Origin: Amaranthus tricolor
Lineage: Eukaryota; Streptophyta; Magnoliopsida; Caryophyllales; Amaranthaceae
Length of the DNA: 64,000 nt
NCBI RefSeq assembly: GCF_026212465.1
Contig: NC_080062.1
Coordinates: forward strand, 7,969,817 to 8,033,816
Direction of reading: 5' to 3'
Shown here: positions 25,471 through 38,675 of the stretch, in pieces
Position numbering within the stretch: the stretch's first letter is position 1
Layout of the letters: the number at the start of each line of letters is the position of its first letter
Notes under the pieces: generated by a model
Database searches by the model: none
What the model was told of the DNA's origin: nothing
The model's input: only the letters and a program-made list of their open reading frames with translations
Position numbers and translations under genes: made by a program

Positions 25471-27830
25471 TATCTACAAAGCACAGCGAAAGACTTATAG
25501 AAGTCTGGGTTGAATCTGACATGTGGTTCGATAGCCATAGCAAACCAATATCAGAGCATTTAAAAACTTTACATAACTTTAATACAATTAGTTACAAACC
25601 ATTTATAAGCTAAGTTTATACATTACAAAATATTTAAATTCTTTTAATTTTACAACATATGATTTGTCAAAATATCATTATAAATTAACTTTCCAAAAAT
25701 GATGTCCTTGCTATCGCGGCACATGACACATAAGAGGAGCACTGGAGCAGCACATCCATCTGCACTAAAGTTGACCTGAAAGTGGATCTATCTCTCGTAA
25801 GGGATAAGCCCCATCAAAGACTATCAACAGCTGAATTGTTGAGTACTCCAACAAATTATTATATTTATATACAAATCATTAACAAACATTTCTAATTAAA
25901 TTCTTTTGCTCATTTGGTAACTTCTTATAAAACATTAATTTATCAAAACTCAAACTCTTTTAAAAGACCATTTGGTATTGACATAAACTAGACTAAGAAC
26001 ATTTAGTTCATAGTGAATCAAAACACGGCTATAACTTTGCAAGTTAATAGAAAATAATACGGCAAATAACATGCGATTTCATTGCAAAACAGACAAAACT
26101 TTATATACCCAACGTATTTATTCAAAACACATACTTAAACAATAATATAACATCACTTAAAAACGTGGGAATATATATGGACCTTCTGGAAGTAGGCTTG
26201 ATTTAAATCCTGAGAACACGGGTAATCGTCATCACCGAAAATACGGTTCTTGCAAGAACGAAACGGGATCGGGGGCTCGAGATCGATCCGAATAACCATA
26301 ACCTATTATCAAGCTATAGGATTTCACAATAATCCGGATATAAATATCCGTGACCAATTCCCAAAAACGGACATTTTTCAATGGCGAATATTTTATAATA
26401 AAACAAAACAATAATTAACTTGATTTTGTTTGAAATCAACAATCAATACTTAAAATACCAATCAATTCATCATCAACCATCAACATGTAAGAACTTGAGT
26501 TACTATCAATAAAGTTTAACTAATTTTACACAAATCTTAAATCCCAATATCCAACTTATATCATATCCAAATAATATCAACTAATCAATACCCAATTAAT
26601 ACTTATGTTCCCAAATTTATACTTGAACCAAACATGTTAATCAAATAAGAATCATAACTCAACAATACCAATCATCAATGAAAGAATAATAACCCTAAAT
26701 TGATCTCAAATACCCAATAAATAACCTTAAACATTTAATTAAAAGAATACCCAATTCGTTTCATAGCTTCTAAGTTCTAATCCCACTTTAAAAATCCCGT
26801 ATCAGTACCATATTAGGATACCTTGTTAGTATTTTGATCATAACTTCCTCATACAAACTCGTGTAGAAGCGATTCAAGTAGCTACGCGATCGTGACTCAG
26901 AGGTATACAATTCTTATGAAGACACCAAAACCCAAAAACAATCAAAACTACCCCAAAAATGGAAAAACATAAAGCTTATTTTCGATTTTCATGACAGCCT
27001 GTTAGTATTTTGGACATAACTCTCATACGAACTCATTTTGGGGCGATTCAAGTGCCCATACGACAGTAACTTAGAGCTCTACAAATCTCAAAGGAATCAG
27101 AATCCATAAACGACTCTAACTGTCTCAAAAACAGCCAAACAGATTTGGACTGAAAGTTGCTCAAATGAACTTTACTCTCAATTTTGAACATGAATCAACA
27201 ACTATTTAAGAACTTAAAACTATTTTAAAACATTCAATTTATGCTTAAATAGATTAGTTTTTGAATTAGCATTGAGCAAGATTAATTCCACACGAAATTT
27301 AAGAAAATCAAAAATCAAGTTCCACTTTAGCTAGTAAATCCTTCAATGGCTTGATAAACTTCAAAAATAGTCTCCTTTTGATGCTACTTAATTAAGCCCT
27401 TAAAAAGCTTCTACCCAAAAGAGATGGAGATGATGATAGTACTAGATGTGTTATTCTTCTACAATAGCTACATTCATCAAAACACTTCAATTAGCTTCCA
27501 TACTTCATACTAATTTTGTAGAGATCTTAATTGAATTTTTAAGAACCCAAAATTAAAATTGGAGGTTTCTAGTTTAAACACATACTACCTAAATCATGAG
27601 CTAAAGATGGAAAGATAAACTAAATTTTCAGAGCATTAAAAGGGATGAGATTCAGAATTTTGTTTTGGGATAATAAGGAAGAAAATGTTGAGTGAGAGTG
27701 GATTTTATGTAGGAACTCATTAGGTGAGTCATAGAGTTTTTGTTGAGTCATTAGTATAAGTGGCAGTTTAGGAGAGTTTAGATTTCCTGCTCATATTTAT
27801 CAAGTATGAGGTGTATTATACACCTATATT
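25471..27830. mobile_element. Probable decayed LTR-retrotransposon non-coding region
   Basis: A motif like the initiator-Met tRNA primer binding site (caatatcagagca, about 25547) lies at its start. The region is non-coding but of mixed composition (aacgaaacgggatcgggggc near 26257). It includes two adjacent diverged ~178-bp copies. No paired LTRs or coding domains were found, so class and limits are tentative. Confidence 0.3.
26822..27150. repeat. Two diverged tandem copies of ~178 bp
   Basis: Both copies begin tgttagtatttt, followed by cataact, catac(a/g)aactc and gcgattcaagt. They then diverge but keep equivalent blocks (agaggtatacaattct versus agagctctacaaatct). Copy starts are near 26823 and 27000. 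Confidence 0.7.
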
Positions 27831-28929
27831 TTTCATCGTATAATTTATTTTGTTTCTAAAAATAATAAAATCGATATCTAAAATTTATAGGAAAATTTTA
27901 CTTTTAAAATGACAAACTCATTTTATTTATTAAAATAATAATTTTTTAACGAACACGTTTTTATAAAAAGCAAGTATTTTGTTGGTAGCTCTAGCAAAGC
28001 CATAAAGGGTGCTGGCAGGGGTCAATCCCCAGTGCATATTATAGTAGTATAAGTGTATAACTATTAGAGTAATAAAAATTTGATAGTTCAAAAGTGAGGC
28101 AACCTTTAATGTAATGCGAGATTTGATGTTCAATCTTCTTTGTTTTGATTTGTTAGTAATTATTTGCTTCATATATTTTCAATCTTTTAACTTTTATTTT
28201 TAAATTTTGCCTTTCGATCGACATACTTTTGAATTGACTATAGTTCTAGTCAACAACTCCAACCACATCTTCTTTCTCCATATATCTTGGCATGCTGCGT
28301 CATGTTTGGATTTTGATGCAATAACTTACTGTATGCAAACAAATCATGTTACGCAAGAATTTGTCGTTTGATATTGAAGTCCTAAAATACGTTATATATT
28401 CTAATAGCTTTTTATATGAGAGTCTTGTAGACTAGAAGGGTAGATGTAGCATAGACCTTTTAAATACCTAGTGTGAAATATTCCATTTGAATGTGATTCG
28501 AACGTATCCGTGATTTTTTTTTTGTCGCATTGGCTTCTAATGTCTTTTAATACCACATCAAGAAACCAACTCAACCAAAAATTTAAACTGATGATTTACG
28601 CCTCATGATATGTTATAGACCCTAATTAACACCATTTGCTCTATGTTACTCCCTCTATTTATGTGGAATACCACTATATAACTTAGAAAACTCTCACTTT
28701 TTAAGTTAAATGGTGCTATTAAATAGTATAAAATCTTGAGTGAGACGATTTTTTCGTAAGACGCTCTTTATTATGGGTTAATTAATCCAACTAATATAAT
28801 TATTAGCATATATACCTTTTTTAAAATCATCTTATCGAGAAACGATTTCTCACCCGAGTAGGTCATTAAAAACATTCGCAATAATTTGGTTATCGGTATG
28901 GCTATAGGCCTATGGGAGCCAAGTAGAAT
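27831..28929. other. AT-rich spacer with repeat fragments
   Basis: Around 28550-28625 is a fragment (accacatcaagaaaccaact, then tatgttatagaccctaatt) related to pieces near 48545 and 52370; these recall the LTR/primer-binding-site junction repeat of plant LTR elements. A truncated MITE start, tactccctctatttatgtgg, lies at 28647. Confidence 0.4.
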
Positions 28930-29190
28930 TACTCCCTCTATTTTCAAATGTTCTTCCTATTCATTTTTTGGCAAATCACAATGCAAATTTTAAAATTAAA
29001 TAATTTTATTTGTGAGTTTTTAAAAATTTTAAAAAGTTCATCTTTAGAAAGTATATATTAAGACGAATCTAACAAGATCCCGCATGAATATATTTTTTCT
29101 TATACATCGATAAGAAACCGTAGTTAAAGTTTGACACTAAAATTTGTAATAAATTTTATTTAAGAAAAATATATGAAACCAGAAAAAGTA
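28930..29190. mobile_element. Stowaway-like MITE
   Basis: Starts tactccctctattttcaaat and ends ccagaaaaagta, so TA borders both ends. The interior is shared with the copies at 20170-20438 and 49901-50129. About 261 bp, non-coding. Stowaway elements belong to the Tc1/mariner group and duplicate TA on insertion. Confidence 0.75.
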
Positions 29191-29587
29191 TTAAATAATG
29201 TTGTCTTCTTTATGGTTTCTCTAGAAACTACTTTAAGATAGTGAAATGCGTACCGTGATCAATGCAAAATTTAGAACCCCAAATTGGCACCAATTTACTA
29301 TGAAAATAATTAAATGTAAGTCCAAATTCCTAGACAAATAACTTCAACGGCCATGAGGTTTGTTGATTGGAAGCAGCAAGAGGTCTTGTGCTCAAGCAAG
29401 GCAACAAATACAAGTATTATATTGCAACTAGATGATGTTGGAACTAAACATTTATTGGCTTATTATAATATTTATTTATCCAATTATTTTGATTGAAAAT
29501 TATTTTATTATTAACCTAAATCAGTTGATGGCCTATCATAATTATATTACTTCCAAATTGAACAAAGTACTGTTTGGTTTTAAAATT
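29191..29587. other. AT-rich spacer
   Basis: A tRNA/SINE-like phrase, gcagcaagaggtcttgtgct, is present near 29371 but has no second box. No gene seen. Confidence 0.35.
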
Positions 29588-29989
29588 AGAAAAATTATAT
29601 GTCACTTGCCGAACTTTAGTTAAAAATAATTTATCGTGTAAAATTTCAGTTAATGTGTTTGTTAGGATAAATTTTGCACTTAGATTTCATCTAACAGAAC
29701 CTTACCTGTCTATGACCTGAACATTAGGTCATGACGTGGTTGAAGACATGACCTCTTTGTGGTTGTACTTACACATGGCACCATTTTCTAATGTGGTTGT
29801 AAATGTGGCAGAACACTAGACAACACATGTAGCAACCATATCAACAAGTGACTTAATATTCAAGTCATTAAGAGGTAAAAGACTATTGGATAAAAACAAA
29901 TTTCAAAGTTCTTACGACAAATATAATATTTGAAATTCGAGCTGATAAAATATTTTGTCTAAAGTTCAACTTATTACATGTAATTTTCC
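29588..29989. mobile_element. Mutator-like MITE with long inverted termini and 9-bp TSD
   Basis: The left end agaaaaattatatgtcactt matches the reverse complement of the right end, ggaaaattacatgtaataag. Similarity continues inward for ~60 bp (gaactttag, aaaatttcag). Both sides are flanked by tttaaaatt (29579-29587 and 29990-29998), a 9-bp duplication as expected for Mutator-like insertion. No transposase. Confidence 0.7.
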
Positions 29990-30616
<627 letters not shown>

Positions 30617-30621
30617 CTTAA

Positions 30622-30785
30622 AAAAGACGGTTTTATGGTATGATTATATCTATTGGGCTGATCATGTACATTTAGTGTGTTAAAATAATCACTTACAATG
30701 TTAAAGTGATTAATTAGAGGAATAAGCTAATTATATGAGCTTGTCTAATAATAAGACGGTTTAATTCAAGACGAATTGTTACAAA
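30622..30785. repeat. Short gagacgg-family fragment
   Basis: aaaaagacggttttatggta at the left and taataataagacggtttaat at the right enclose attgggctgatcatg and two inverse units (aaataatcacttacaatgtt; aaagtgattaatta). It resembles a reduced version of the array elements at 21664 and 63175. Confidence 0.4.
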
Positions 30786-30984
30786 AATTAATTTTATTGA
30801 TTTGAAACTAACTTTACTTGTTAAAACATATATATATTTACCATTTTTGATGGAGCGACTATTTTTGATTTTAGTTTATTATTATCTCCTTGCATTGATG
30901 TAAACTTTAAATTCATATTTTCTCCCTTTGATATTTGTTGATTTATTTTATATTATGTATTTTTATAAAAAAAATTATTTTTGA

Positions 30985-31280
30985 AAAAATTGATATTAAT
31001 AATCCAACCTTTAATATATCCACTATGAATAATCCTACTGTTGGATTTATATTCTAATAATTTAACCTTTATTATACATTTCCCTACCTACACAACATAC
31101 TTTATTACAAATAATAGGTAATAATAGGGTATGCTGCCAACAAACTAAAATAAAAGTTGAATTATTCACAACGATGTAAGGGCAAATATTGGATTATTAT
31201 AAAATAATTTAAAGGTGGGATTATTCATAGCGAATGAGTAAAAAGTTGGATTATTAGTATCAATTTTTTATTTATTTTTT
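30985..31280. mobile_element. Foldback MITE ('ataatccaacctttaat' family)
   Basis: The left arm attgatattaataatccaac, then ccactatgaataatcc, is matched by the reverse complement of the right arm, attgatactaataatccaac, then cgctatgaataatcc. The arms are about 60 bp or longer. Related arms occur at 45858-46240. No clear TSD. Confidence 0.6.
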
Positions 31281-33020
31281 AATTTAAACTTGTCTTAATA
31301 ATTTTAAAAATATTTTTATTGATTCAATCTTGTTTTAACCGAATATTATTGACTTAAGAGGAACCATGACTATTCGTCACATGATCGTCTTATGGGCCCA
31401 CTTATGTGGTCACATTCATGGGGCACCTGTGGACTTGAGTCCACAAAACCACGTGCTATAAGCATTGACTTGTATACAACACATGATGTGTTTTATTTTT
31501 TCCCAAAATCACATGGTATTAAGAGGATTACACACTAAATATTATATACAAATTTACAACTTATTATTTTAGTGATATATGAACTTTTTCATATAAGTAT
31601 TTTAATCTATAAATCAATAGTACCTAAGTTGTAGTTTATAGAGGTTTCAGTTCAAATAAAAGTTCTAAATGTGCTCGTACTAACCCAATCCCATCCCCAT
31701 TAGAATGTCGCCAAGGTATAGTTGAAACTTGAAATTTTATTGGATATCCGAAATGTTCCATACTCAATTTTTAAAAATAATTTTATGCTTATAAATATCA
31801 AATATTTGAATTCACTTAAAATGTGCGGATATTTGACTATTTGAAATAATGTCGAGTGTTTGATATTCGACTATAAAAAATATATTCCAAATATTCGTGT
31901 AATAATGTTGAACTATAACTTCAAATCATATATCCTAATAATCAAATCGAATATCGATTTAATTCATTAAATTTTCGAATCATCATAAAGTTTTGCTAAA
32001 TCCTATATCAATTCAAACGAGTATTTATAAATATTGCTATTGTAAGTAAATGCTCAGACAAGATTTTCTAGCAGCAAATTCAATAGATCTCGTACTTAAA
32101 ATTTTATTGTTAAGTGAAAGTTGTTATCTTTGTATTATCAATAATTTTTCTTTTACATGTATATTTTCACAATTTTTTTTTTTCAAATTACTTTTTGTAT
32201 ATCATAAATAAATATATTGTTAATAAGAGTACACTACTGGAGTCTTTGGAGAATAAAGATATTTAGTGAGACGTTCCAATTTTTTTTTTCAGTCTTGGAC
32301 TTCTAAGAGAAAATGCCACCATTATAAATGCCCTCAAATGGATCACAGAAAAATCATTAATAAGGGAAAATAACAATTACCTATTGGTTTTTTTTACTTA
32401 GATTGGTTCACCAGTTGAAATTATTGGTTATTTTTGTTGGTTGTAATGCTAGTTGAGAAAACTAGTTTATGAAAATATTTGGTAAATTAAGGTATTAGTT
32501 TTTAACTGTTTATTAAATAAAAAGTGGGTCAACAAGCCAAAATCCCACTAAAAAGCTAATTGAAGTAGTTTTTATTTTGGTTTTAAAGCCAGCTTTTCAT
32601 TTGACTTAAAATTTATTTACCAAACACTTTTTAACTGTTCAACTAATTAACAAGTAAAAAGCCGAAAAAACTAATGTAAAAGGGAACATAAAAATACCCC
32701 TATATTTTGATAACATAATTCATAAAATCTTATTATAATTTATTTTGTAAATTCTGTTTGTACTTACTTCTTTTGTCATTTACTAGTAGCTTTTATCATT
32801 CTAGTATAAAAAGATAAATTGATGATAACAAGGTAACAATAACTGGAAGGACACTAATTAAAGGAGCTAAAAAGAAAGGGTGAGCTCAACTGTCAAAAAA
32901 AGCAAATCAGAAACTGACGGAAGACAAAGAAAATTGAAAGAGGCAAAACAAGCAAATTGTAGGGACTGAAAATATTTTAAAAATTAGATGGACATGTATA
33001 ATATGATATTCAATTGTATT
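31281..33020. other. AT-rich spacer with an inverted-repeat fragment
   Basis: At about 32455-32630, atttggtaaattaaggtatt faces aatttatttaccaaacactt, a MITE-like pair with 'tttggtaaa' ends. The rest shows no recognisable structure. Confidence 0.4.
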
Positions 33021-33273
33021 TACTTTAATAGTTGTTATACTTCTATTTTTCATTTTATTTAATGTATGATTTTAATTTTTAATATCTTAAATTTTATATG
33101 ATAAAAAATTCTAAAAAATTAATATTATGAAAATATGCATTAAGACAAATTAAACAAGATACCATTTGACTATGTTTTACATAATACATGAAAAAATATA
33201 TACTAAATAAGATCAGTTGATAAACAGTAGTTGCTATAAGAATCGTAACAACTTTTAAAATCCGGAGGAAGTA
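33021..33273. mobile_element. Stowaway-like MITE, diverged
   Basis: The right end is aaaatccggaggaagta. The interior keeps the family landmarks gcattaagacaaattaaaca and agataccatttgac. The left end near 33021 (tactttaatagttgttatac) is eroded. Confidence 0.55.
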
Positions 33274-35400
33274 ATTCCTTAAATAAAATTAAAAACTACT
33301 AAGTTTTGTTTCAATAACTTTATTTTTATTGGTTTGGAGTTTACTATTAAAAACAATATATTGTTAGTATAAATGTCACTTTTAATAGCAAACTCAGAAA
33401 GGCAAAATAAGTATAATATAATTTTTTTTTATCAAATATAAAATGCATTAAATAAAAGCAGAGATAAATTATCCATAGTCAAAGTGATGTCACTCACCAT
33501 ACCATCAAAATAAGATAAGTTTAAGGGGTGTAGGGGACACAATATGTAATAAAATAGTCTTTTAAGGCGAGAAAATTATCATAGTTGATGTTTGGTGACT
33601 CGAAAAAGAGTCTTAAACAAATGAAGATAAATGAATGGGTGATTTCATAAGGCAAAAGACAAGTCCGTGTTTTTTTTGGGGGGGGGGGGGGAAGACTCAA
33701 GATGAGTCGGCATTAATTGGATTAGAGGCATTTTCCAGAGACCAACGTCAATTTGACTTCCCTCGTATTCGTGAAAAACTTGACTCGGCTTTATGTTTTG
33801 ATCTTGGCGTGTTTTTTCCAGTGTGTAACACTGAGCTGGCGTTTTATGTCCTTAGAAAAAAGCCAACTCGGCTTTTAGTGTCTCGTCAGTTTCTATTTCT
33901 GAACAGTTATTTCGTGGGCTTTGTAACCTTATTCCTTTTCAAGAGAGTTATGGTGAGCCACCGTTAAAGTTTTTCTTGATTCATCTTCGTAATCTTGCAT
34001 TTTATTTGTGAAACTTTGGATTATCGGTGCTCATTCATGTAGCCATCACATCAATAGTGAATCACGTAATTCTTGGTGTTGTTTCCTTTTTGTTTGCATT
34101 AAATCATTATTGTTTTCTTTATTATTTTGGGTAATTGCTTTCGCTATCTGCACAACATTCATAATCTTCAGTTTCTTCACCAAGAGCAGTCTTTCATTCC
34201 ACCATCACGTTGATAATCTATAGGCCTTCTAAAATTTTCTTAGCTATTCCATGAACACGTGCCACGGAGTTGGCCTTACAAGGGACAAGAGGGATCTGTG
34301 CCTCGGAACCATCAAAACATTAGAAAAACGACGCTCTAATATTTATTAGGGGTCTATAATTAATGTTTTGCTCCGGGCCTCTTAAATCTCAGGGTCGACC
34401 TTGGTGCTACTTGAGCACGTTTCACCTTTAATAGCTGAAAAGTTCTTTTTTCCATGTATATGTGTCCCTGCACATTAATGACAAATAGAGATAACGATCC
34501 TGGATTGCATTTTGATCTATTGAGACAACCCGCTACAACTTTAGAACCTATCCACATAGTATATCATCTAGTCCTTTGCTATAAGCCCGTATAAAACCCA
34601 GAAGAATGATAAGAAATTCTACGTAAGACATATATCTTACTAGACTCCTCAAACCCTACATTTAATAACTTTAAAATCACAACATTTCTTTTGTTAGGTT
34701 TCATTAACAAAAAAGGTTTATCAATAAGTTATAAATTATAATCAATCAAGATCAAAACAACTCCTATTTTAATTCATTTCAATTCAATTTAAACCAACTA
34801 TAATTCACTCAATTTAGCCAAAAATAGTTTCACTTGGTCAAAAGAAAGTAATACCCTAACCTAAACTAATTTCACCAAAGCCAAAAAATGACTCTCTTGA
34901 TAGATTCCATAAAATTCCACTTTTACCTCTACATTTAACCATGGTATTTATTTTCTTGGGAAAATGATTATTGTAAGCTTTATTATCATATACATAGAAA
35001 ACCAAAAAAAGGAAATGTCAATGGTCATAACTCATACTCTAACTCATAAGAGACCCACACGTAGCCACATGACATCCAATCACTAAAATTACAACCCACA
35101 AACATAATATTTGTCCCATTAAATTTACATTAATTGTTATTTTAATTTATTTTACTTATTTTATATTTTTTAATTTTATTTTAATTTCTTTTAATATCAT
35201 CCACATAATTTTATAAATCTCTTTACATATTATTAAATTTTGAAAAATCTTACTATTTCTCCTTGCTTTAAATCTAAAACATTGAGAGCAAAAATTAGAA
35301 ATTAGCTTGCTTGCGCTACCACTCTAATCTAACCCCTTACCACCCCCCACCACACACCTTCCCCAACCTCCCCTAATTTGTTGTAAATGATTTAAACTAA
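33274..35400. other. Spacer upstream of MIR156
   Basis: Contains a T8G14 homopolymer junction (33670-33691) and a 330-bp less AT-rich block after it with an unrecognised open frame. Repeat-like text, gctccgggcctcttaaatct, lies near 34369. From 35150 the sequence is very AT-rich; this is where the MIR156 promoter should lie, but no single TATA element can be defended. Confidence 0.4.
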
Positions 35401-35429
35401 CATCCAAACAATCCACTTACCTCTCTTCA

Positions 35430-35480
35430 CTAAACTCTCTCTTTCTCTCTCTAAAACCCTTTCTCTCTCTTCTCTTATCA
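35430..35480 (+). promoter_or_regulatory. Pyrimidine-rich tract in the likely MIR156 promoter or 5' leader
   Basis: Repeated ctctctctttctctctct runs, typical of plant core promoters (Y patch) or 5' leaders, occur about 350 bp upstream of the miR156 hairpin and on its strand. The placement suggests the start of the primary transcript, but the exact start cannot be read from sequence. Confidence 0.4.
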
Positions 35481-35793
35481 TATCAAATTACTGTTTGATG
35501 TATCCTTCTGAAACTCAATTAAAGATCATATCTTTAGTTTGCATGTGTGTTTATAGTGTTAGATTTTAATGGTTTTTTTTTTTTGAACTTTTTGATTTGA
35601 TTCTTAAAAACCCAAAAAAAAATAGTACCATATGAAAAAACCCTAATCACAAAACTGGAAATTAGTACACTTGCAGATCTGAAACTTTCTTTTGCATCTG
35701 TAAGGTTTAAAATTTCTGGTTTCTGATCTTTTTTCTGTTTTCTTTCCCAATTTGGTAAGTTGAAATTATATTTTGGGTGAGATTTCTGTTTTA

Positions 35794-35988
35794 GGTGGGA
35801 GGAGTGAGAATTTGACAGAAGAGAGTGAGCACAGAAAGGCAGAAATGGTATAGAATACAAACTATGAAAATAAAATTAAAAAAAAAATAAAAGAAAAAAA
35901 ATGAGATGTGTAGAAATATCATCTATACTATTCCTTTTTTGTGCTCACTGCTCTCTCTGTCAGCTTCCCTTCCAACTCCAACCCCACC
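35794..35988 (+). ncRNA. MIR156: MIR156 precursor hairpin
   Basis: miR156 is a conserved plant microRNA that silences SPL transcription factors and controls the juvenile-to-adult phase change. The canonical 20-nt TGACAGAAGAGAGTGAGCAC is at 35813-35832 (preceded by T, so a 21-nt form starting at 35812 is possible). The opposite arm has its star partner, beginning GCTCACTGCTCTCTCTGTCA, at 35943-35964. The duplex pairs at both ends (TGACAG with CTGTCA; GTGAGCAC with GTGCTCAC) with a small mismatch/bulge in the middle. The stem extends below the duplex: ggtgggaggagt (35794-35805) pairs with aactccaaccccacc (35974-35988). The loop of ~110 nt is A-rich, with an upper stem tggtataga/tctatacta. A donor-like gtatgt at 36034 may mark an intron of the primary transcript. 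Annotated on the + strand because the mature sequence reads 5'-3' on it. Confidence 0.95.
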
Positions 35989-36214
35989 TCTTAATTATTT
36001 CTCCAACCCCTTTGATTCTCTTCAACTTCTAATGGTATGTTTTTTCTTTTCTTTTTTAATTATAATAAAATGTTATTTTGATCATTTCTTTTTTTTTTTA
36101 TTGGATGAAATAGTGTTAATCACCATTTAATTTTTCACTAATTCTCACAATATAAAATTATTCTATTAAAGTGATTACTACTAATTTTATAGTAATCAAT
36201 TAAAAAAACAAATT

Positions 36215-36480
36215 AATTATATAGGTCTAGGATGAGACGAGATGTTAATTTTTTTATTGGGGGTAGCAATAGAATATGTGTAAGTGTTATGAATCGAACT
36301 AATTATATAGGTCTGTCTTAGCATAAGGTGAGCTGTTAATTTTTTATTTGGGGTAAGAATAAAATATGTATAGGCGGTAAGAATCGAACTAATTATATAG
36401 GTCTCTCTTAGATTGAGAGGAGCTGTTAATTTTCATATTCGAGGGTAACAATTTGGATATACATAAGTGGTAAGAATCTT
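36215..36480. repeat. Three tandem copies of an ~88-bp unit
   Basis: Units start with aattatataggtct at 36215, 36301 and 36391. Each continues with a gagctgttaatttttattt-like block, a ggggtaagaataaaatatgt-like block and, in the first two, ends gaatcgaact. Divergence is moderate. It lies about 230 bp downstream of the miR156 hairpin. Confidence 0.85.
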
Positions 36481-38675
36481 GTTAATACCATTTTATATCT
36501 ATTACCATCTAAAAATAAATTAATATATTTTGTAAATCCAATAAAATTAATTTGCAACTTTTGAGGTGGGTAGATTTAATTAGTTATTACTAATGAAAAA
36601 AATATATATTAATAGAGTACAGGACCATGCTAATCAGCTTCACATATAGGTATTTAGCCTAGATAATTATGATTAGGTTAGCTTCATTACCCAAAGAATT
36701 AAGGTTTAATTTCCTGTTTCTTTGTAATTTGTTTATTGATAATTATCATAATTACACATGCAATTACTTGGATCATCTTCTTCTATGAATGGTCCCAGCC
36801 CATCCGATAACCTTTCGCCGGAACCCATGGCTTTTATTGTGGGATACCAATTTTCTCTCTCGACTTCTTTCTTGTTTGTAAATGATGTTTTCTAATTTCA
36901 TATATATATATATATGAGAAGTCTTGTGATACTATAACAATGTGAAAGTTCCTTCTCAAAAGATTAGTGTCAGCTACATAGTCATCCACTAATAATTCTT
37001 TATTTATTTTGATTTTATTCGTTTGATCGAGTTTAAATCTTTCATATCCTTTTTCACTTCTACTCTTTAGGTTTTTTGGTCTTCCTCGATTTTTGGATTT
37101 TCAAGTTCTAACTTTTTATCTTCCTTTAACGATTCATTAATACCTCCGAAACCATCTTGAATGATTTTTTTTAATACTAGATTTATGAATTTTATGTATA
37201 TGTTATGTTGATTATATCTTATGTGTAGTTGATCATTGATTTAGAACACGATCTATGCTCTAAATTTAATCATGAATAGTGCAAGTTTAAAAAGTTTGAG
37301 TAGGGTAATTTGATCATGGAGGGATTTGATAGCTATTCTTTACCTAATAGACAACATGTATCCATTGTTGTTGATTTATGTTTTGTTTGATTTGATATGT
37401 ATATAAAATTACTTGATGAAGTTGTGAACATGAATTTTATACTACATTTCATACTAAAGTGTCATTATCACATGACATATAATGATACACATGATCAACT
37501 CTATAGTGCTTCAATTTGACCCATGTTGCAAGTACTCATAGACTAACAAATATAAATTAGACAACTCATATGTTTTTTATGCTTAATTTTCTTTTAGATG
37601 TGATCAAAATTTGAACTTGCTCTATTTCAATTGGACTAATGGGTGTACAATCGTAGACTATCGTTTTCGATTGTATCAATCGATGATCGAACAGACATCA
37701 TTTAATCTGTGTAGAAAATGTATTTGTGTACTAGAATTAATAGATTGTGACATAATTCCTAAGAAGCAATCACTATTGATTTGACTTCAGTTTAGTTTAC
37801 TAATGTACTTGAATTGTTGTGTTTTCATACAGATAAGGATGATATTTTGTTGATTTTTCTGATGCTAAAATATCTGGAGTTGGGATAGTTGACACTGGAA
37901 GATTACTTCAAGTATGTGGCCCTTATTAGTGGCTTTAAGAGGTATGGTGGACAAATATTATAACAATTTGTTATGTGCCTTTTAATGCTTCATATGATGA
38001 TACTTATACAATACTTTTGAGCTTCATGTTTGTTGACTTCATTGTGTGATTTATATTCATTTTTGTAATCCAAATATATGTGTGGCTAAATGCATCAACT
38101 GCACATATAAGCGTGCCTAAATCCAATTTTTTAAGCATAGGTTGGTTCAATTTTTTTATAGTGATATGATTTTTTGAGCTTTATGCACAAGGTGGATTTT
38201 ATTATTTGGGTGGATGAGTTTTTCGGATGTAATTCGACGTACCAAGATCTCTTGTTATACTTGCCTTCCGTTGATCGGAATTTGTTTTAACTTTCTAATG
38301 AGGAGGGAGGATTAAATTTTCTCTTGAGCATAAACATTAAAATTTTGTTTGAATAACAATTTACAATTTAGGAGGGTAAGGAGAAGAGAGGGGATATTAG
38401 CGAAAGTCTAGATCCGTTGTATGTTTAGTAGGGAATTAAAAGAAGAAAGGTTTCAATTCTCTCAATATTTGGAGAGAATTGGTTATCAACAATACTAAGA
38501 GAGGACTTAATCCCCTCAATCTCTTCCTTCTAAATTATTGCCCTTCGAAATTGGTATCAAAACAAGTAAAGCTATATTACTCCAATTCTCTTCCCTTCCT
38601 TTCTCTTCAATTCGCTTAACCTGAAGAAAGTGCACATGAAACTAGTATTAAAAGTAGTTGTCTATACTCTTTTAA
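36481..38675. other. Spacer downstream of MIR156
   Basis: T-rich with no supported gene. A short TA run lies near 36900. The primary MIR156 transcript could extend into this stretch. Confidence 0.4.

Noticed and set aside
33635..33967. 110-codon open frame of higher GC
   Set aside because: It begins across a T8G14 homopolymer, has no recognisable motif and no start or splice context; kept only as an unexplained block.
35906..36130. Open frame with a signal-peptide-like start (MCRNIIYTIPFLCSLLSLSA)
   Set aside because: It runs through the 3' arm and star strand of the miR156 hairpin; its hydrophobic leucine/serine codons are the ctctctct of the star sequence.
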